Below are positions 34,470-43,881 of a stretch of 64,000 nucleotides of DNA, in pieces; position 1 is the first letter of the stretch; the number at the start of each line of letters is the position of its first letter. The stretch is from Pacificispira spongiicola. GTDB lineage: Bacteria; Pseudomonadota; Alphaproteobacteria; UBA8366; Aestuariispiraceae. The stretch covers positions 1 through 64,000 of the forward strand of contig NZ_JABBNT010000002.1 of assembly GCF_012926505.1 (NCBI RefSeq). The letters are read 5' to 3'. A model generated the notes under the pieces. That model saw nothing but the letters and a program-made list of their open reading frames with translations. It had not been told where the DNA came from and did no database searches. The translations under genes were made by a program, and so were the position numbers.

Positions 34470-36095
34470 TCACGCAATTTTGGCACTGTTCGCATAAGTG
34501 CGAGACGGTTCAAACAAGTCCGGCCACAAATCTGCCGCGTCACAGTAGAACGTAGCCCAGCCATCCGGCTTAAGGAAAATCTCGAGACTTTCACCGTGAT
34601 GTTTCGATTTGATTGGCGACAACTCAATTTTCGCGACCAAATGCTCGATCAACCGTTGAATTAGCCGTGCATATTTTTGATCTAAGAATCTGGCTTCTGC
34701 CCGGTTTAAAGCGGTTTTGAGGCGCCCTTTTATCTCCGCCGTTGAATCCGGCACAGAAGGCGGAGGCGCTATTGCCTTGAGTTCGTTCAACCGTGCTTCC
34801 AAGTTGACGATCCGCTCAACCGTGCTCCCAGGATTTACACCGTTTTCTACGGCGTCCAACAATCGCGCGTGGCGTTTTTCCAGGTCTCGGATCTCCGTTT
34901 CTACCCCTTCATAAGAGGCCCATCGAGGAGCTAACGATTCAACAAGGCACTCTATCCATCTACTTTCAGCATCAATCCGGGCGAATAAGAACTCGAATAG
35001 GACATTTTTTAGAACCTCTTCTTTGGTCCCTCGGTTATTCGAGCACTTTCCTTCCTGGAATCGCGCGACGTTGCAGACATACCGTCCGGCATTCGCAATA
35101 CCCTTTTCTCCGCCGCATTCACCGCAAACCACCAACGACGTGAGCGGCCGTTTGTTGATTGGCCGCCCCCGTATATGCCCGATCTTTCCTGTCGCCGGGG
35201 ATAGTCGGCGCTCAGCTCGGCGCCGTTGCACCTGTTCCAACAAACTGTCCGGGATAATCTGAAGCTCGGGAACAAAACGCTTGTCCCACTGATCCTTGGG
35301 CTTCAGGACATGGCGCGCCTTGCCTGTTCGCGGATCTATGACTTTTCGGCTTCGGTTATAGACGATCCAACCGCTATACATCTCATTGTTCAGTATTCCC
35401 TGGCTTCTGGATGGCGCGCCCAGGATCGCAGATACACGCCAGGCTTTTCCGCCCGGACTTGGGATCATGTCCGCATTCAATGATCGGGCGATTTGGTTTG
35501 GCGTAGTTCCTGATGCGAACTCCTCGAAGATCCGCAGCACTACAGCCGACTCTTCGGGATGGATCATCCGTAGACCGGTTTCATAATTTCCTCGAGCATC
35601 CAGAACGCCTTTCACCACGCGGTATCCATAGCACAAACCGGCCGGGACCCTCCCCTGCGCCAAGCGGCTCTTGTGCGCGCGCCGGACCTTATCCCGCAGG
35701 TCCTTCAGGAACACGGCATTCATTGTCCCCTTGAATCCAATATGGAGGTCTGAGATCCGGCCTTCATGGGCAGTCAGAATTGAGACGTCCTGGCATTGGA
35801 GAGTCCGATAAATCGACGCGATATCTGCGAGATCGCGTGACAAACGATCAAGTCCTTCGGCGATAATGATATCAACGCCTCCTGCTTCGGCCAATGCGAG
35901 CAGATCGATTACGCCCGGGCGATTCAAGGTCGCACCGGTATAGGCCGCGTCGGTGAACACGCCGACAGGTCTCACGACACCGAGCTCTTTCTTCATTAAT
36001 TCGGTGCAAAGGAAGACCTGATCTTCAATCGACGAGGGATTTTGAAGATCTGAAGAATAGCGCGCATATATCGCGACCCGGCTGCGTCGAGACAT
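34470..36095 (-). CDS. Large serine recombinase
   Basis: 541 residues. The N-terminal resolvase domain (1-150) has catalytic Ser in ARYSSDLQNPSSIEDQ and the conserved EGLDRLSRD; then the recombinase domain (about 165-290, with FEEFASGTTPNQIARSLN), a zinc-ribbon (VVCGECGG... YVCNVARFQEGKCSNN, about 313-345) and a coiled C-terminal region. This is the layout of phage- and ICE-type integrases that recombine attP and attB. The start lies next to the phased repeat array at 36218-36300, which may be its regulatory or attachment region. Confidence 0.9.
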   Translation of the reverse strand: MSRRSRVAIYARYSSDLQNPSSIEDQVFLCTELMKKELGVVRPVGVFTDAAYTGATLNRPGVIDLLALAEAGGVDIIIAEGLDRLSRDLADIASIYRTLQCQDVSILTAHEGRISDLHIGFKGTMNAVFLKDLRDKVRRAHKSRLAQGRVPAGLCYGYRVVKGVLDARGNYETGLRMIHPEESAVVLRIFEEFASGTTPNQIARSLNADMIPSPGGKAWRVSAILGAPSRSQGILNNEMYSGWIVYNRSRKVIDPRTGKARHVLKPKDQWDKRFVPELQIIPDSLLEQVQRRRAERRLSPATGKIGHIRGRPINKRPLTSLVVCGECGGEKGIANAGRYVCNVARFQEGKCSNNRGTKEEVLKNVLFEFLFARIDAESRWIECLVESLAPRWASYEGVETEIRDLEKRHARLLDAVENGVNPGSTVERIVNLEARLNELKAIAPPPSVPDSTAEIKGRLKTALNRAEARFLDQKYARLIQRLIEHLVAKIELSPIKSKHHGESLEIFLKPDGWATFYCDAADLWPDLFEPSRTYANSAKIA

Positions 36096-36217
36096 CCTAA
36101 CCTACTGATTCCGTGAAGGAACGAAGGAAAGGAGCTTACCCTCGTTCTCAAGAGTAACAACCCTTTAGCGGTTAGTCGCCGGGGATGCACTCCCTAAATG
36201 GTTGCATTCAAATGGTA

Positions 36218-36300
36218 TTCTCAGAAATTCTCAAATTTTCTCGCAATTGACCCGAATTGGGTCTCGAATTCTCAAATCTTCTCACAATTTCTCACGTCGT
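36218..36300. repeat. Phased 10-bp repeat array flanking a palindrome
   Basis: Three TTCTC units start at 36218, 36228 and 36238, exactly 10 bases apart; three more start at 36269, 36279 and 36289, again 10 apart. Between the blocks is GACCCGAATTGGGTC (36249-36263), a near palindrome with GACCC/GGGTC arms. Consensus of the units is about TTCTCAcAAT. The spacing of one helical turn puts all binding faces on one side of the DNA, as in iteron or recombination-factor arrays. It lies 123 bases upstream of the serine recombinase start. Confidence 0.6.
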
Positions 36301-36317
36301 AGGTTGGCAAGATAGGT

Positions 36318-36333
36318 GAAGTGGTCCCACTTC
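36318..36333. promoter_or_regulatory. Perfect inverted repeat GAAGTGG-TC-CCACTTC
   Basis: Seven-base arms with a two-base centre, 18 bases beyond the repeat array. It could be an operator or part of a recombination site. No flanking T-run is present, so it is not a terminator. A second small hairpin GCGGC-TTC-GCCGC follows at 36351-36363. Confidence 0.4.
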
Positions 36334-36895
36334 TCGAACCGGGCGTATTCGCGGCTTCGCCGCTCAATGCAAATGAGACCATATTTCAGACCTATTGATT
36401 CGTGATACTTCTACGCAGTGAGCCGCGCTCCGATTTTGAACATACCGGTTGGGCCTTCATAAAGGCGATAGGGAAATTTCAATGCGAAAGCCCCAAACTA
36501 TCTGCCTTCACTTCCGCTCAGGTCATTATCTTTGCCGCCGCCCGTTCCAAATTACAGCTATTCCCAAAAGCCATCCCTACAATATCTGGGAGGGCGCGCA
36601 AGTTTGCCCCCAGCCGCCGTTCCATTTCTCTCAAACCTATTGAAGATTCGGCTACAACGTCGTCGCTATTCATATAGTAAAATTGATAGAAAAGTCGCCA
36701 ACCAGAGGCTCCCAGAAAAGCCCCGAATCCGCCTCAAAATAGCCTAAAATCAGGGCTTTAAGTGCCATCCGAGGAAACACGAACCTTCTAAATCGACTCG
36801 CAGCTGGTGCATTGGGAGAAAGAATTTCCGACTTACCGCTCGAACCATGCCCAAACTCAGAATCAGCTATTAAATTAAAATAGGACCGAACAGAC
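36334..36895. other. Intergenic stretch between recombinase control region and ABC gene
   Basis: About 560 bases, less GC-rich than the core. Open frames at 36402-36677 give Ser/Arg-rich sequences with no motif, and no ribosome site supports them. I see no RNA gene. The stretch before 36896 must hold the promoter of the ABC membrane gene, but no clear elements stand out. Confidence 0.35.
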
Positions 36896-38044
36896 GTGAT
36901 CGAACTTGTTCATTCATACGTAGACAACTATTCCGCCTTAGTTAACAACGGATCACACTGGTGGGTTCATACAGTACTATTTTTTACAATGTACGCTCTG
37001 CCGCTCCTCCTAGGAGCTCAGATACTGAATTCGATCTTACCGTTTCTTAAGCGTATTCTAATTGCGAAACTTGCGTCGCAACGGTCTGGCTGGATCAGCA
37101 AAGCATCACTCGGCAGTTATGTCCTCAAGCATTCGTGGCGGCGGCAAATTAAGCTCGCGGTATTGGCCACGTTATCGCTACCAGCATTGTACGCAAGTCT
37201 CGAACTTCCCAAAGTAATAATAAATAACGCCATAGAGTCTGGCCATTATCCAATTAAGTATCTCGTATTCGAGATTACTCAGACTTCAGCACTTATAATT
37301 TTGTGTATCTTGTTCTTGGTGGTTGTGGGCGTTCATGGATTTCTTAAGTTCCATGTGAATATGCAGGCCGGAGCGCTTGCTGAACATATTTCGAGGCGCC
37401 TGCGGCTCGACATCTCACGAACCACATTCAAAAAGAATCGAAACAAGAACGGTGACCTAATACCCATTATTGTTCAGGAAGTAGAGCCGGTTGCGGGATT
37501 CGCAGCGGAATCGATTGTACTCCCTCTCCTGCAAGGCGGAACTTTCCTGACGATTTTAACATTCATGCTAGTCCAGGACGTTGTCCTTGGCCTTGCAGCG
37601 ATGGCTCTCCTACCCATCCAAATTTATATTGTTCCGAAATTTCAGCGTAAAATCAACATGCTATCCCGTTCCCGACTTGTCGAAGTCCGCGAGTTGGGAG
37701 AACGGATTAGCGAACGCAGTGGAATGAGCGGAGAGGAGACCCGGAAAATTTACCTTTCATACAGAGTTCTTCAAAATATCCGCATTGGAATTCACAAGAA
37801 AAAATATCTTCTCAAAACGATAAACAACTTCATATCGCAGTTGACGCCATTTTTCTTCTATACAATTGGAGGATACCTTGTGATTTCCGGCGACTTGTCT
37901 CTTGGAGCACTGATCGCCGTGCTGACGGCTTACAAAGACATCGGTGCCCCCTTAAAAGAGGTCTTTCGTTACTATCAAGCGCAGGCCGACGCAAATGTCA
38001 GGTACAGCGAGATAGCACCGTACCTAAGTAGGAAGCCAGCGTAG
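36896..38044 (+). CDS. ABC-exporter transmembrane domain without ATPase domain
   Basis: 382 residues, all membrane-domain type: helices at about 25-45, 85-105, 130-150, 200-240 and 320-345, with the coupling-helix-like YKDIGAPLKEVFRYYQAQADANVRYSEI at the end, as in type I exporter halves just before the nucleotide-binding domain. The ATPase domain that normally follows is absent; the protein stops at LSRKPA, 38 bases before the cytochrome gene's end. Either a stand-alone permease that borrows an ATPase, or a gene cut by insertion of the copper island. GC content is lower than in its neighbours. Confidence 0.65.
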   Translation: MIELVHSYVDNYSALVNNGSHWWVHTVLFFTMYALPLLLGAQILNSILPFLKRILIAKLASQRSGWISKASLGSYVLKHSWRRQIKLAVLATLSLPALYASLELPKVIINNAIESGHYPIKYLVFEITQTSALIILCILFLVVVGVHGFLKFHVNMQAGALAEHISRRLRLDISRTTFKKNRNKNGDLIPIIVQEVEPVAGFAAESIVLPLLQGGTFLTILTFMLVQDVVLGLAAMALLPIQIYIVPKFQRKINMLSRSRLVEVRELGERISERSGMSGEETRKIYLSYRVLQNIRIGIHKKKYLLKTINNFISQLTPFFFYTIGGYLVISGDLSLGALIAVLTAYKDIGAPLKEVFRYYQAQADANVRYSEIAPYLSRKPA

Positions 38045-38082
38045 GGCGGCCCCCAAAAGTGCGGACCGTCCTAGAGACTTGG

Positions 38083-38526
38083 CTACATTGTGTGCTTTTC
38101 GTAACGGATCCCGTTCGCGGACTGAAGTTCACGAATATATGCTACAATACGAGCAACTTCTTGCGGACTTACGTGCTGTTGCGCAGGCATATCGCCGAAT
38201 CTCCAGTGGTGCTGTCTCGCCCCCATGGCAACAGCACGATAAAATGCTTCGTCGGAGTGATGGCCCGGGTTGTAAATGTTGTGGATAAGCGGAGGTCCGC
38301 TTTTTGTCCCAATCGCATTCATTCCGTGACATTTTGCGCAGGTATTGTTGAAAGACTGCTCGCCTGCAAACGCGACCTCAGAGAATTCTGGAATCACCAA
38401 GGTTGCACCAGCTTCCGATGGCTTATCGGCGCTTTGCCGCCATAGGTACGCACCGCCAGCAACTGATGCGATAGCAACGATCGTAACGATCGATTTGAGG
38501 CCGAATTTTTTCTTTGCGTCCTTCAT
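38083..38526 (-). CDS. Membrane-anchored mono-heme cytochrome c
   Basis: 147 residues: an N-terminal membrane helix (SIVTIVAIASVAGGAYLW) acting as uncleaved anchor or signal, then a single class I cytochrome c domain with heme site CAKCH (63-67) and the likely axial Met113 in GDMPAQQ. The C-terminal helix VARIVAYIRELQ is typical. It would carry electrons in the periplasm, perhaps for the copper oxidase. It is the last gene of the minus-strand copper cluster, 28 bases after the VTT gene. Confidence 0.88.
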   Translation of the reverse strand: MKDAKKKFGLKSIVTIVAIASVAGGAYLWRQSADKPSEAGATLVIPEFSEVAFAGEQSFNNTCAKCHGMNAIGTKSGPPLIHNIYNPGHHSDEAFYRAVAMGARQHHWRFGDMPAQQHVSPQEVARIVAYIRELQSANGIRYEKHTM

Positions 38527-38554
38527 AACCTTGTTTCCCTTTTGAGTATTTATT

Positions 38555-39226
38555 TTATCGGTTTCGTCTTGTGTTGAACAATATGCCGCCGATTGTGAGT
38601 AGCCCTAGAGCCCCTAGGGCGAACAGGATATCGATCATGCCACCTTCCGAAGCACGAATACCGGCACCGGCATGCGATAGAAGGAATGTCGCGGGAACCA
38701 TTCCAAACAGTGTTGAGATTGCGAACCAGCGCCGATGGATTTCCGTCAATCCAGCCGCGTAACTGACAACATCGAACGAAACCGCGGGCAACAGCCGCGT
38801 TAACAACACCATCGCAGACAATCCAATTTGCGATTTCGATGTCAGTACCGGTATTGACCGCCCGGATATCCACTCTCTTGTCGGTACGCGCGCAAAACGC
38901 CGGGCAATTTCAAATGCTATCAATGCACCAATTTCGGCGCCAACAAGCGCGTAGATGGTTCCCCAGAAATGTCCGTAAGCGGCGCCAGCCGCCAAAGTGA
39001 TCGGTGCGCTGGGAATGGGGCTGACGACAACGGCGAACACCATGATCAGAACTAGTATGACCGGACCAATCAGGGGATGACGATCAAGTACTGCTATCAA
39101 GGATTCCGAAAAGCCCTGGTCATCTTGACCGAAATACAAAAGAAACAGAGCGACGGCCAGGGCCGCGATTATCAATGCCGCGAGCCGGGTTAATCGTTGA
39201 GAAAAGATATTTCGCTTCGTACCCAT
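38555..39226 (-). CDS. TVP38/TMEM64 (VTT domain) membrane protein
   Basis: 223 residues, about six membrane segments. The VTT core is visible: VVVSPIPSAPITLAAGAAYG with the conserved Pro-rich loop, then GAEIGALIAFEIARRFAR, and LLTRLLPAVSFDVVSYAAG. Members are DedA-like and are often found in metal-resistance clusters, possibly in lipid or ion transport; the substrate is unknown. It is separated from the APC permease by 6 bases, so they should be co-transcribed. Confidence 0.88.
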   Translation of the reverse strand: MGTKRNIFSQRLTRLAALIIAALAVALFLLYFGQDDQGFSESLIAVLDRHPLIGPVILVLIMVFAVVVSPIPSAPITLAAGAAYGHFWGTIYALVGAEIGALIAFEIARRFARVPTREWISGRSIPVLTSKSQIGLSAMVLLTRLLPAVSFDVVSYAAGLTEIHRRWFAISTLFGMVPATFLLSHAGAGIRASEGGMIDILFALGALGLLTIGGILFNTRRNR

Positions 39227-39232
39227 GGCATA

Positions 39233-40582
39233 TCAATGCCCAGACATGCCTTCATCGGTCGGAGCGCGCCATCGCGACAGATAAAAGCGCTCGAAGACGA
39301 ATACCGCCGCAATCGCCGCTACCGCGTAGACGACAATGGTTGGGTCGTACTGTAGTTTCATCACTGTGAATACGACGAGAACTATCGCGTCGAAAGAAAA
39401 GGCTGTTAGCAGGACAAGACCTGCAGCTCCGATCTCTTTTCTTCGAAACCGCCAGACCCCCCAATGCACAGCCATATCCATGACAAGGTAGAAAAATGCG
39501 CCCAACGAGGCGATCCTGCTCAGATCGAATAGGACAGCGAGCGTAGAGGCAATTACTACGGTATACACCAATGTATGACGCTGAATTGGCCCTGACATGC
39601 CGAAGTGGCTGTGGGGTATCATTTTCATGTCGGTCAGCATCGTGAGCATTCGCGAAACGGCGAAAACACTGGCAAGCACAGCGGAAGCAGTTGCGACGAC
39701 TGCCAACAAAATAGTTAGTAGGAAGCCGACTTGTCCCAGCGTTGGCTCGGCAGCTTCGGCTAATGAATAGTCTCGGGCAGCAACAATTTTCTCGATTGGA
39801 AGGCTCGCTCCAACGCCATATGCGACCATCAGATAGACAATGACGCATAGAGCAATGGAAATGGTAATCGCACGCCCCACATTTTTATGCGGCTCCGTTA
39901 TTTCCGAACCACTATTCGTAATTGTAGTGAAACCCTTAAATGCAAGAATAGCCAACGCAACCGACGCGACGAATCCTGTCAGGCCGTAAGAGTCACCGGC
40001 GCTGGGCTCTGTCGCGAAACCTAAGCCACTGCCCCAAATCGCGGCTCCACCGAATAATGCAATACCGCCAATTTTGATCACAGCCATGACGATCGAGAAA
40101 AGACCGATAGACCGGTTCCCGGCAATATTGATCAGAAATGCGAACAGGATAACGGCCACAGCAAGTACAGGAACTAGCGGCCCGCCTTCCATATCGAACG
40201 GGCGCAGCAAATAGGTCGCAAATGTGCGTGCAACGAGACTTTCAGCGATGACCATGCTGAACGCCATCAGCAGGGCGGCGCCGGCAGCGATCGCACCCGC
40301 CCCATAGCACTTCTGTAGGATCATCGCGATTCCGCCCGCTGAAGGCCAGGCATTCGACATTTTGACATAGCTATAAGCGCTGAAGCTGGTGATGATCGCT
40401 CCTGCCACAAAGGCCAGCGGGAAAAGCGGTCCGGCGAGCTCTGCAATTTGTCCGGTTAAGGCAAATATGCCTGCACCGATCATTACGCCGGTTCCCATGG
40501 CAACGGCGCCACCGAGAGTGATCGAGCCGGACTTATATTCGTTAGTCTCGTGCATATGGTCCATCGTCTCTCTCATCTTCAC
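39233..40582 (-). CDS. APC superfamily permease
   Basis: 449 residues with about 12 membrane helices. The first helix carries the family signature GTGVMIGAGIFALTG, and the middle has LAILAFKGFTTITNSGSEI followed by TEPHKNVGRAI, typical of amino acid-polyamine-organocation transporters. It probably imports an amino acid or related cation by proton symport; the link to copper is unclear. Its start overlaps the end of the methyltransferase-like gene by 4 bases (ATGA). Confidence 0.88.
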   Translation of the reverse strand: MKMRETMDHMHETNEYKSGSITLGGAVAMGTGVMIGAGIFALTGQIAELAGPLFPLAFVAGAIITSFSAYSYVKMSNAWPSAGGIAMILQKCYGAGAIAAGAALLMAFSMVIAESLVARTFATYLLRPFDMEGGPLVPVLAVAVILFAFLINIAGNRSIGLFSIVMAVIKIGGIALFGGAAIWGSGLGFATEPSAGDSYGLTGFVASVALAILAFKGFTTITNSGSEITEPHKNVGRAITISIALCVIVYLMVAYGVGASLPIEKIVAARDYSLAEAAEPTLGQVGFLLTILLAVVATASAVLASVFAVSRMLTMLTDMKMIPHSHFGMSGPIQRHTLVYTVVIASTLAVLFDLSRIASLGAFFYLVMDMAVHWGVWRFRRKEIGAAGLVLLTAFSFDAIVLVVFTVMKLQYDPTIVVYAVAAIAAVFVFERFYLSRWRAPTDEGMSGH

Positions 40583-41229
40583 GCAATATATGGGCCTGCA
40601 CCAAAGTTCGGTATGAATCGCGGAACGTGCGCTGCGTAACGATGATAATCCTCCCCAAACCGAGCGTACGAGTCAGCTTCCTCCGATCTTGCAAGACGCA
40701 CATACATCCATACGAGTGCTGGAAACATGACAAGCGTGAGCAACGTCGGCCATTGCACCAGGAAACCTGCCAGGATGAGGACAAATCCGGCATATTGAGG
40801 GTGTCTCACGCGTGCGTATGGCCCAGTGACCGCGAGCTGTCCCGATCTTTGGGCGGCCCAAAGGTGGTGCCAAGCCACCGAGATCAGCCAAAAACCAGCC
40901 CCGATCAACGCAAAACTCAGCAGGTGAAATGGGCCGAAGTGCGGGTTTGTTTTCCAACCGAACATCATTTCTGGCAGGTGGCCGCTATCGTGCGCAAACC
41001 AATCTATGCCAGGCCAGTTCGATTGTAGCCATCCTGACAGGACAAAGATTGTGAGTGGAAAACCGTACATTTCGGTAAACAAAGCGATGATGAAGGCGCT
41101 GAATGCACCAAAACTCCGCCAGTCTCGAGACGTTTTCGGCTTGTAAAAGCTAAAAGCGAAAATGATGAAAACGGCCGAGTTCACAATCACCATCAGCCAA
41201 AGACCATAGGACGGGCCAGCTTCATTCAT
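40579..41229 (-). CDS. Isoprenylcysteine carboxyl methyltransferase-like membrane protein
   Basis: 216 residues with about five membrane helices. The C-terminal half holds the ICMT/PEMT signature: VTGPYARVRHPQYAGFVLI, then RLARSEEADSYARFGEDYHR, which bind AdoMet at the membrane face. In bacteria the substrate is unknown; such genes recur in heavy-metal islands. It overlaps both neighbours by 4 bases. Confidence 0.85.
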   Translation of the reverse strand: MNEAGPSYGLWLMVIVNSAVFIIFAFSFYKPKTSRDWRSFGAFSAFIIALFTEMYGFPLTIFVLSGWLQSNWPGIDWFAHDSGHLPEMMFGWKTNPHFGPFHLLSFALIGAGFWLISVAWHHLWAAQRSGQLAVTGPYARVRHPQYAGFVLILAGFLVQWPTLLTLVMFPALVWMYVRLARSEEADSYARFGEDYHRYAAHVPRFIPNFGAGPYIA

Positions 41230-41495
41230 GCCTTGTCCTCGTCAGAGTTGCGGTTGCTACCGTGACCACCGTGACCACCATGCATAAAAAAATGCATGCC
41301 GACGCATATGAGGATCGGCAACCAGATGACCCAATCGCTCCCGGCGATATGAACGCGATGTTCGTAGGCCAGCATTAAACCTGCGACGACAATCAGGACG
41401 ACAAGCGTCATGCCTGTTCTCGATCGCAAGAAAGGTACAAGTTGGACCTTATTATCCGATTGAGGGTCTCTGTCGGGCGTCGAGGGAACGCTCAT
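41226..41495 (-). CDS. DUF2933 small membrane protein
   Basis: About 89 residues from the ATG at 41495, chosen for the AGGAGA box right upstream. Two short membrane segments (GMTLVVLIVVAGLMLAY and DWVIWLPILICVGMHFFM) precede the His-rich HGGHGGHGSNRN tail, the DUF2933 hallmark. The tail may bind copper or other metals. It lies between the Cu ATPase and the ICMT-like gene in the copper operon. Confidence 0.85.
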   Translation of the reverse strand: MSVPSTPDRDPQSDNKVQLVPFLRSRTGMTLVVLIVVAGLMLAYEHRVHIAGSDWVIWLPILICVGMHFFMHGGHGGHGSNRNSDEDKA

Positions 41496-41511
41496 TTCGC
41501 TTCTCCTGTTT

Positions 41512-43740
41512 TCAGATTTTCGCACTGCGCAGTCGTAACGAGTTCAGCACAACAGAGATGGACGAGGCGCTCATCGCAAAAGCCGCAAACATGGGACTGA
41601 TCAAAATCCCGAAGAATGGGAATAGAACACCCGCCGCCACTGGCACACCCGCTGCGTTGTATATCAACGCGAAGAAGAGATTCTGGCGGATGTTGTTCAT
41701 TGTCGACTGCGCAAGTCGCCGCGCACGTACAATTCCGTCCAGATTTCCTTTCACCAAGGTAATTCCGGCGCTTTCAATCGCGACATCCGCCCCGGTCCCC
41801 ATTGCGATCCCCACATCGGCTTGCGCGAGGGCTGGAGCATCGTTCACGCCGTCACCAGCCATCGCTACCTTTTTGCCTGCCGCTTGAAGGTCGCGAATGA
41901 TGCGCGCTTTGTCTTCAGGCAGGACATCTGCGCGGATTTCATCGATGCCTAGCTTTGCTGCCACGGCCGTTGCGGTCCGTTCATTGTCTCCGGTTGCCAT
42001 GATGATCCGAAAGCCGAGCTCATGGAGCGCTTGCAGCGCCGCTGGCGTCGACTCCTTCACCGGGTCGGCGACACTGATAAGGCCGCCCAAGCGACCATCG
42101 ACAATAACGAACATTACAGTCTCGCCTTCGTCGCGGCGGGTGTTCGCAACCTCCGAAACCGAACCGCCATCGATGCCCAGATCGTGGAGCATTTTTGCGT
42201 TACCAAGTGCAACCGACTGGCCTGCGATGCTTCCCTTAACCCCCTTCCCGGTGACGGCCTCGAAATCCGTCGCTTCCGTCAGCGCGACGCTTTTCTCCTC
42301 CGCACCGCGGACGATGGCTTCCGCGAGAGGATGTTCTGAACCCTTTTCCAAGGTCGCCGCGAGCCGAAGCACATCTGCTTCATCGAAGCCGTCTTCCGGC
42401 AAGACCGCGACCAACCTGGGTTTCCCTTCCGTCAACGTTCCAGTTTTATCGACAATCAACGTGTCGATTTTCTCGAACCTTTCGAGGGCTTCGGCGTTTT
42501 TGATCAGCACGCCGAGTTGAGCGCCCCGCCCGGTCGCGGTCATGATCGACATAGGAGTCGCCAATCCCAATGCGCATGGGCATGCGATAATCAGAACTGC
42601 GACCGCTGATATAAGTGCATATGACAATGCGGGGTTTGGTCCCCATACTGCCCACCCTACAAACGCCAATGCCGCGATCCCGATAACTCCCGGCACGAAG
42701 TAACCGGCGACCATATCCGCATACTTTTGGATAGGCGCGCGAGATCGCTGAGCCTTTGAAACCATGTCAACGATCTGAGAGAGCATCGTGTCGGCCCCGA
42801 CCCTTGTCGCCTCCATGATAAAGCTGCCGGTTCCATTAATTGTAGCGCCAGTCAATGGATCGCCGGGCGTCTTTTCGACCGGTACCGGTTCACCCGTAAT
42901 CATGCTTTCGTCAACGGACGAACGCCCGTCCAGCACTACTCCATCCACCGGGATCTTTTCGCCCGGCCGGACCCGTATCCGGGCACCAATCTCGACATCT
43001 TCGAGCGCTATTTCGTGTTCCTGTCCATCGGGCCCGATAACTCGAGCGGTTTTTGCTGCTAGATCCAAGAGCGCTCGTATCGCTTTGCCCGTGCCTTCCC
43101 GAGCCCGCAATTCCATAACCTGACCAAGAAGTACAAGCGTGACGATAACTGCAGCCGCCTCGAAATATACGCCCACATGTCCATCCGCGTTTCGGAACCC
43201 GTCCGGAAACACCTCTGGCCATGCCACGGCTACAATGCTGAATGCCCAGGCTGACGAAATTCCCATCGCTATAAGCGAAAACATGTTCAAGTTGATTGTG
43301 CGGAAAGAATTCCATCCTCTTACCAGGAACGGCCAACCGCACCACAAAACAACGGGTGTTCCCAATGCCATTTCGATCCAGAGTGTGGTTCGTTCCCCAA
43401 ATATGTCTCTAACGCCGCTTAATCCGACAAATGGTCCCATGGTTAGAATAAGAAGCGGCAAGGTCAGGATCGCTCCGCCCCAGAACCGTCTCGTAAAATC
43501 CACTAACTCCAGGTTTGGGCCTTCTTCAGCCATATTGCCGCTTTCCAACTCCAACCCCATGCCGCAAATCGGGCACGAGCCCGGGTTCGGTTGCCGAACC
43601 TGAGGATGCATCGGACAGGTATAAACAGGACCGGTATGGCCTGGTGGAACCTGGTCGAACTCTCCGTCGGCGTCCGTCTTCGACTCGTGATGACAGTGGT
43701 CATGGCCTTTGGCTTGATGGTGGCTATCGTGTCCGGACAT
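41512..43740 (-). CDS. Cu(I)-exporting P1B-type ATPase
   Basis: 742 residues. His-rich N-terminus ([18 protein letters not shown]), then a heavy-metal-binding domain [20 protein letters not shown] (40-59) instead of the usual GMxCxxC fold; six to eight membrane helices with the metal channel motif CPC in [13 protein letters not shown]; phosphorylation site [16 protein letters not shown] (HP motif) and [14 protein letters not shown]. These define a copper/silver efflux pump in the inner membrane. The proposed role is removal of Cu(I) from the cytoplasm, with CopA and CopB handling it in the periplasm. Confidence 0.95.
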   Translation of the reverse strand: MSGHDSHHQAKGHDHCHHESKTDADGEFDQVPPGHTGPVYTCPMHPQVRQPNPGSCPICGMGLELESGNMAEEGPNLELVDFTRRFWGGAILTLPLLILTMGPFVGLSGVRDIFGERTTLWIEMALGTPVVLWCGWPFLVRGWNSFRTINLNMFSLIAMGISSAWAFSIVAVAWPEVFPDGFRNADGHVGVYFEAAAVIVTLVLLGQVMELRAREGTGKAIRALLDLAAKTARVIGPDGQEHEIALEDVEIGARIRVRPGEKIPVDGVVLDGRSSVDESMITGEPVPVEKTPGDPLTGATINGTGSFIMEATRVGADTMLSQIVDMVSKAQRSRAPIQKYADMVAGYFVPGVIGIAALAFVGWAVWGPNPALSYALISAVAVLIIACPCALGLATPMSIMTATGRGAQLGVLIKNAEALERFEKIDTLIVDKTGTLTEGKPRLVAVLPEDGFDEADVLRLAATLEKGSEHPLAEAIVRGAEEKSVALTEATDFEAVTGKGVKGSIAGQSVALGNAKMLHDLGIDGGSVSEVANTRRDEGETVMFVIVDGRLGGLISVADPVKESTPAALQALHELGFRIIMATGDNERTATAVAAKLGIDEIRADVLPEDKARIIRDLQAAGKKVAMAGDGVNDAPALAQADVGIAMGTGADVAIESAGITLVKGNLDGIVRARRLAQSTMNNIRQNLFFALIYNAAGVPVAAGVLFPFFGILISPMFAAFAMSASSISVVLNSLRLRSAKI

Positions 43741-43844
43741 GCTCGTCTCCTGCGGTTTGGAACGAATGTGACGTATCCAGTCACTGGAAGGTCAATGCTG
43801 ATTTTGCGATATTGCCGTGCGATAACCACACGGTTCTTTTTGCG

Positions 43845-43874
43845 GACCCCAGCGAAACTGATTTCGCTGGGGTC
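43845..43874. other. Long perfect hairpin between copB and the Cu ATPase gene
   Basis: GACCCCAGCGAAA (43845-43857) pairs perfectly with 43862-43874 around a CTGA loop: a 13-bp stem. For minus-strand transcripts it follows the copB stop by 8 bases but is followed by an A-rich, not U-rich, run, so it is not a standard terminator. It could slow polymerase, protect the 3' end of copB mRNA, or act as a processing site that sets unequal output of copAB and the ATPase. Confidence 0.55.
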
Positions 43875-43881
43875 ATTCGCC

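Larger units (their letters stand above)
30100..38044. mobile_element. Accessory island with serine recombinase, RepC-like protein and RloC-like ATPase
   Basis: The segment starts after tRNA-Lys and its terminator and carries a replication-initiator-like gene, a defence-type ATPase and a large serine recombinase. Related 10-base repeats occur near both 30100-30120 and 36218-36300, which would fit one 6.2-kb unit, but true end sequences were not established. The truncated ABC-exporter gene at 36896-38044 has lower GC and may come from another event. The region may equally be the left arm of the conjugative element that follows. Confidence 0.4.

Noticed and set aside
36200-36300. CRISPR-like repeats
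   Set aside because: Units are 10 bases with no spacers and no cas genes; the pattern fits iteron-type binding sites instead.
29837-36300. tRNA-Lys as proven integration site of the island
   Set aside because: No second copy of the tRNA 3' end was found in the window, and large serine recombinases rarely use tRNA ends.
36402-36677. 91-codon frame upstream of the ABC membrane gene
   Set aside because: Ser/Arg-rich with no motif; several overlapping frames are equally open.
43845-43874. Intrinsic terminator of copB
   Set aside because: The stem is strong but the run after it in the minus direction is A-rich, not U-rich.
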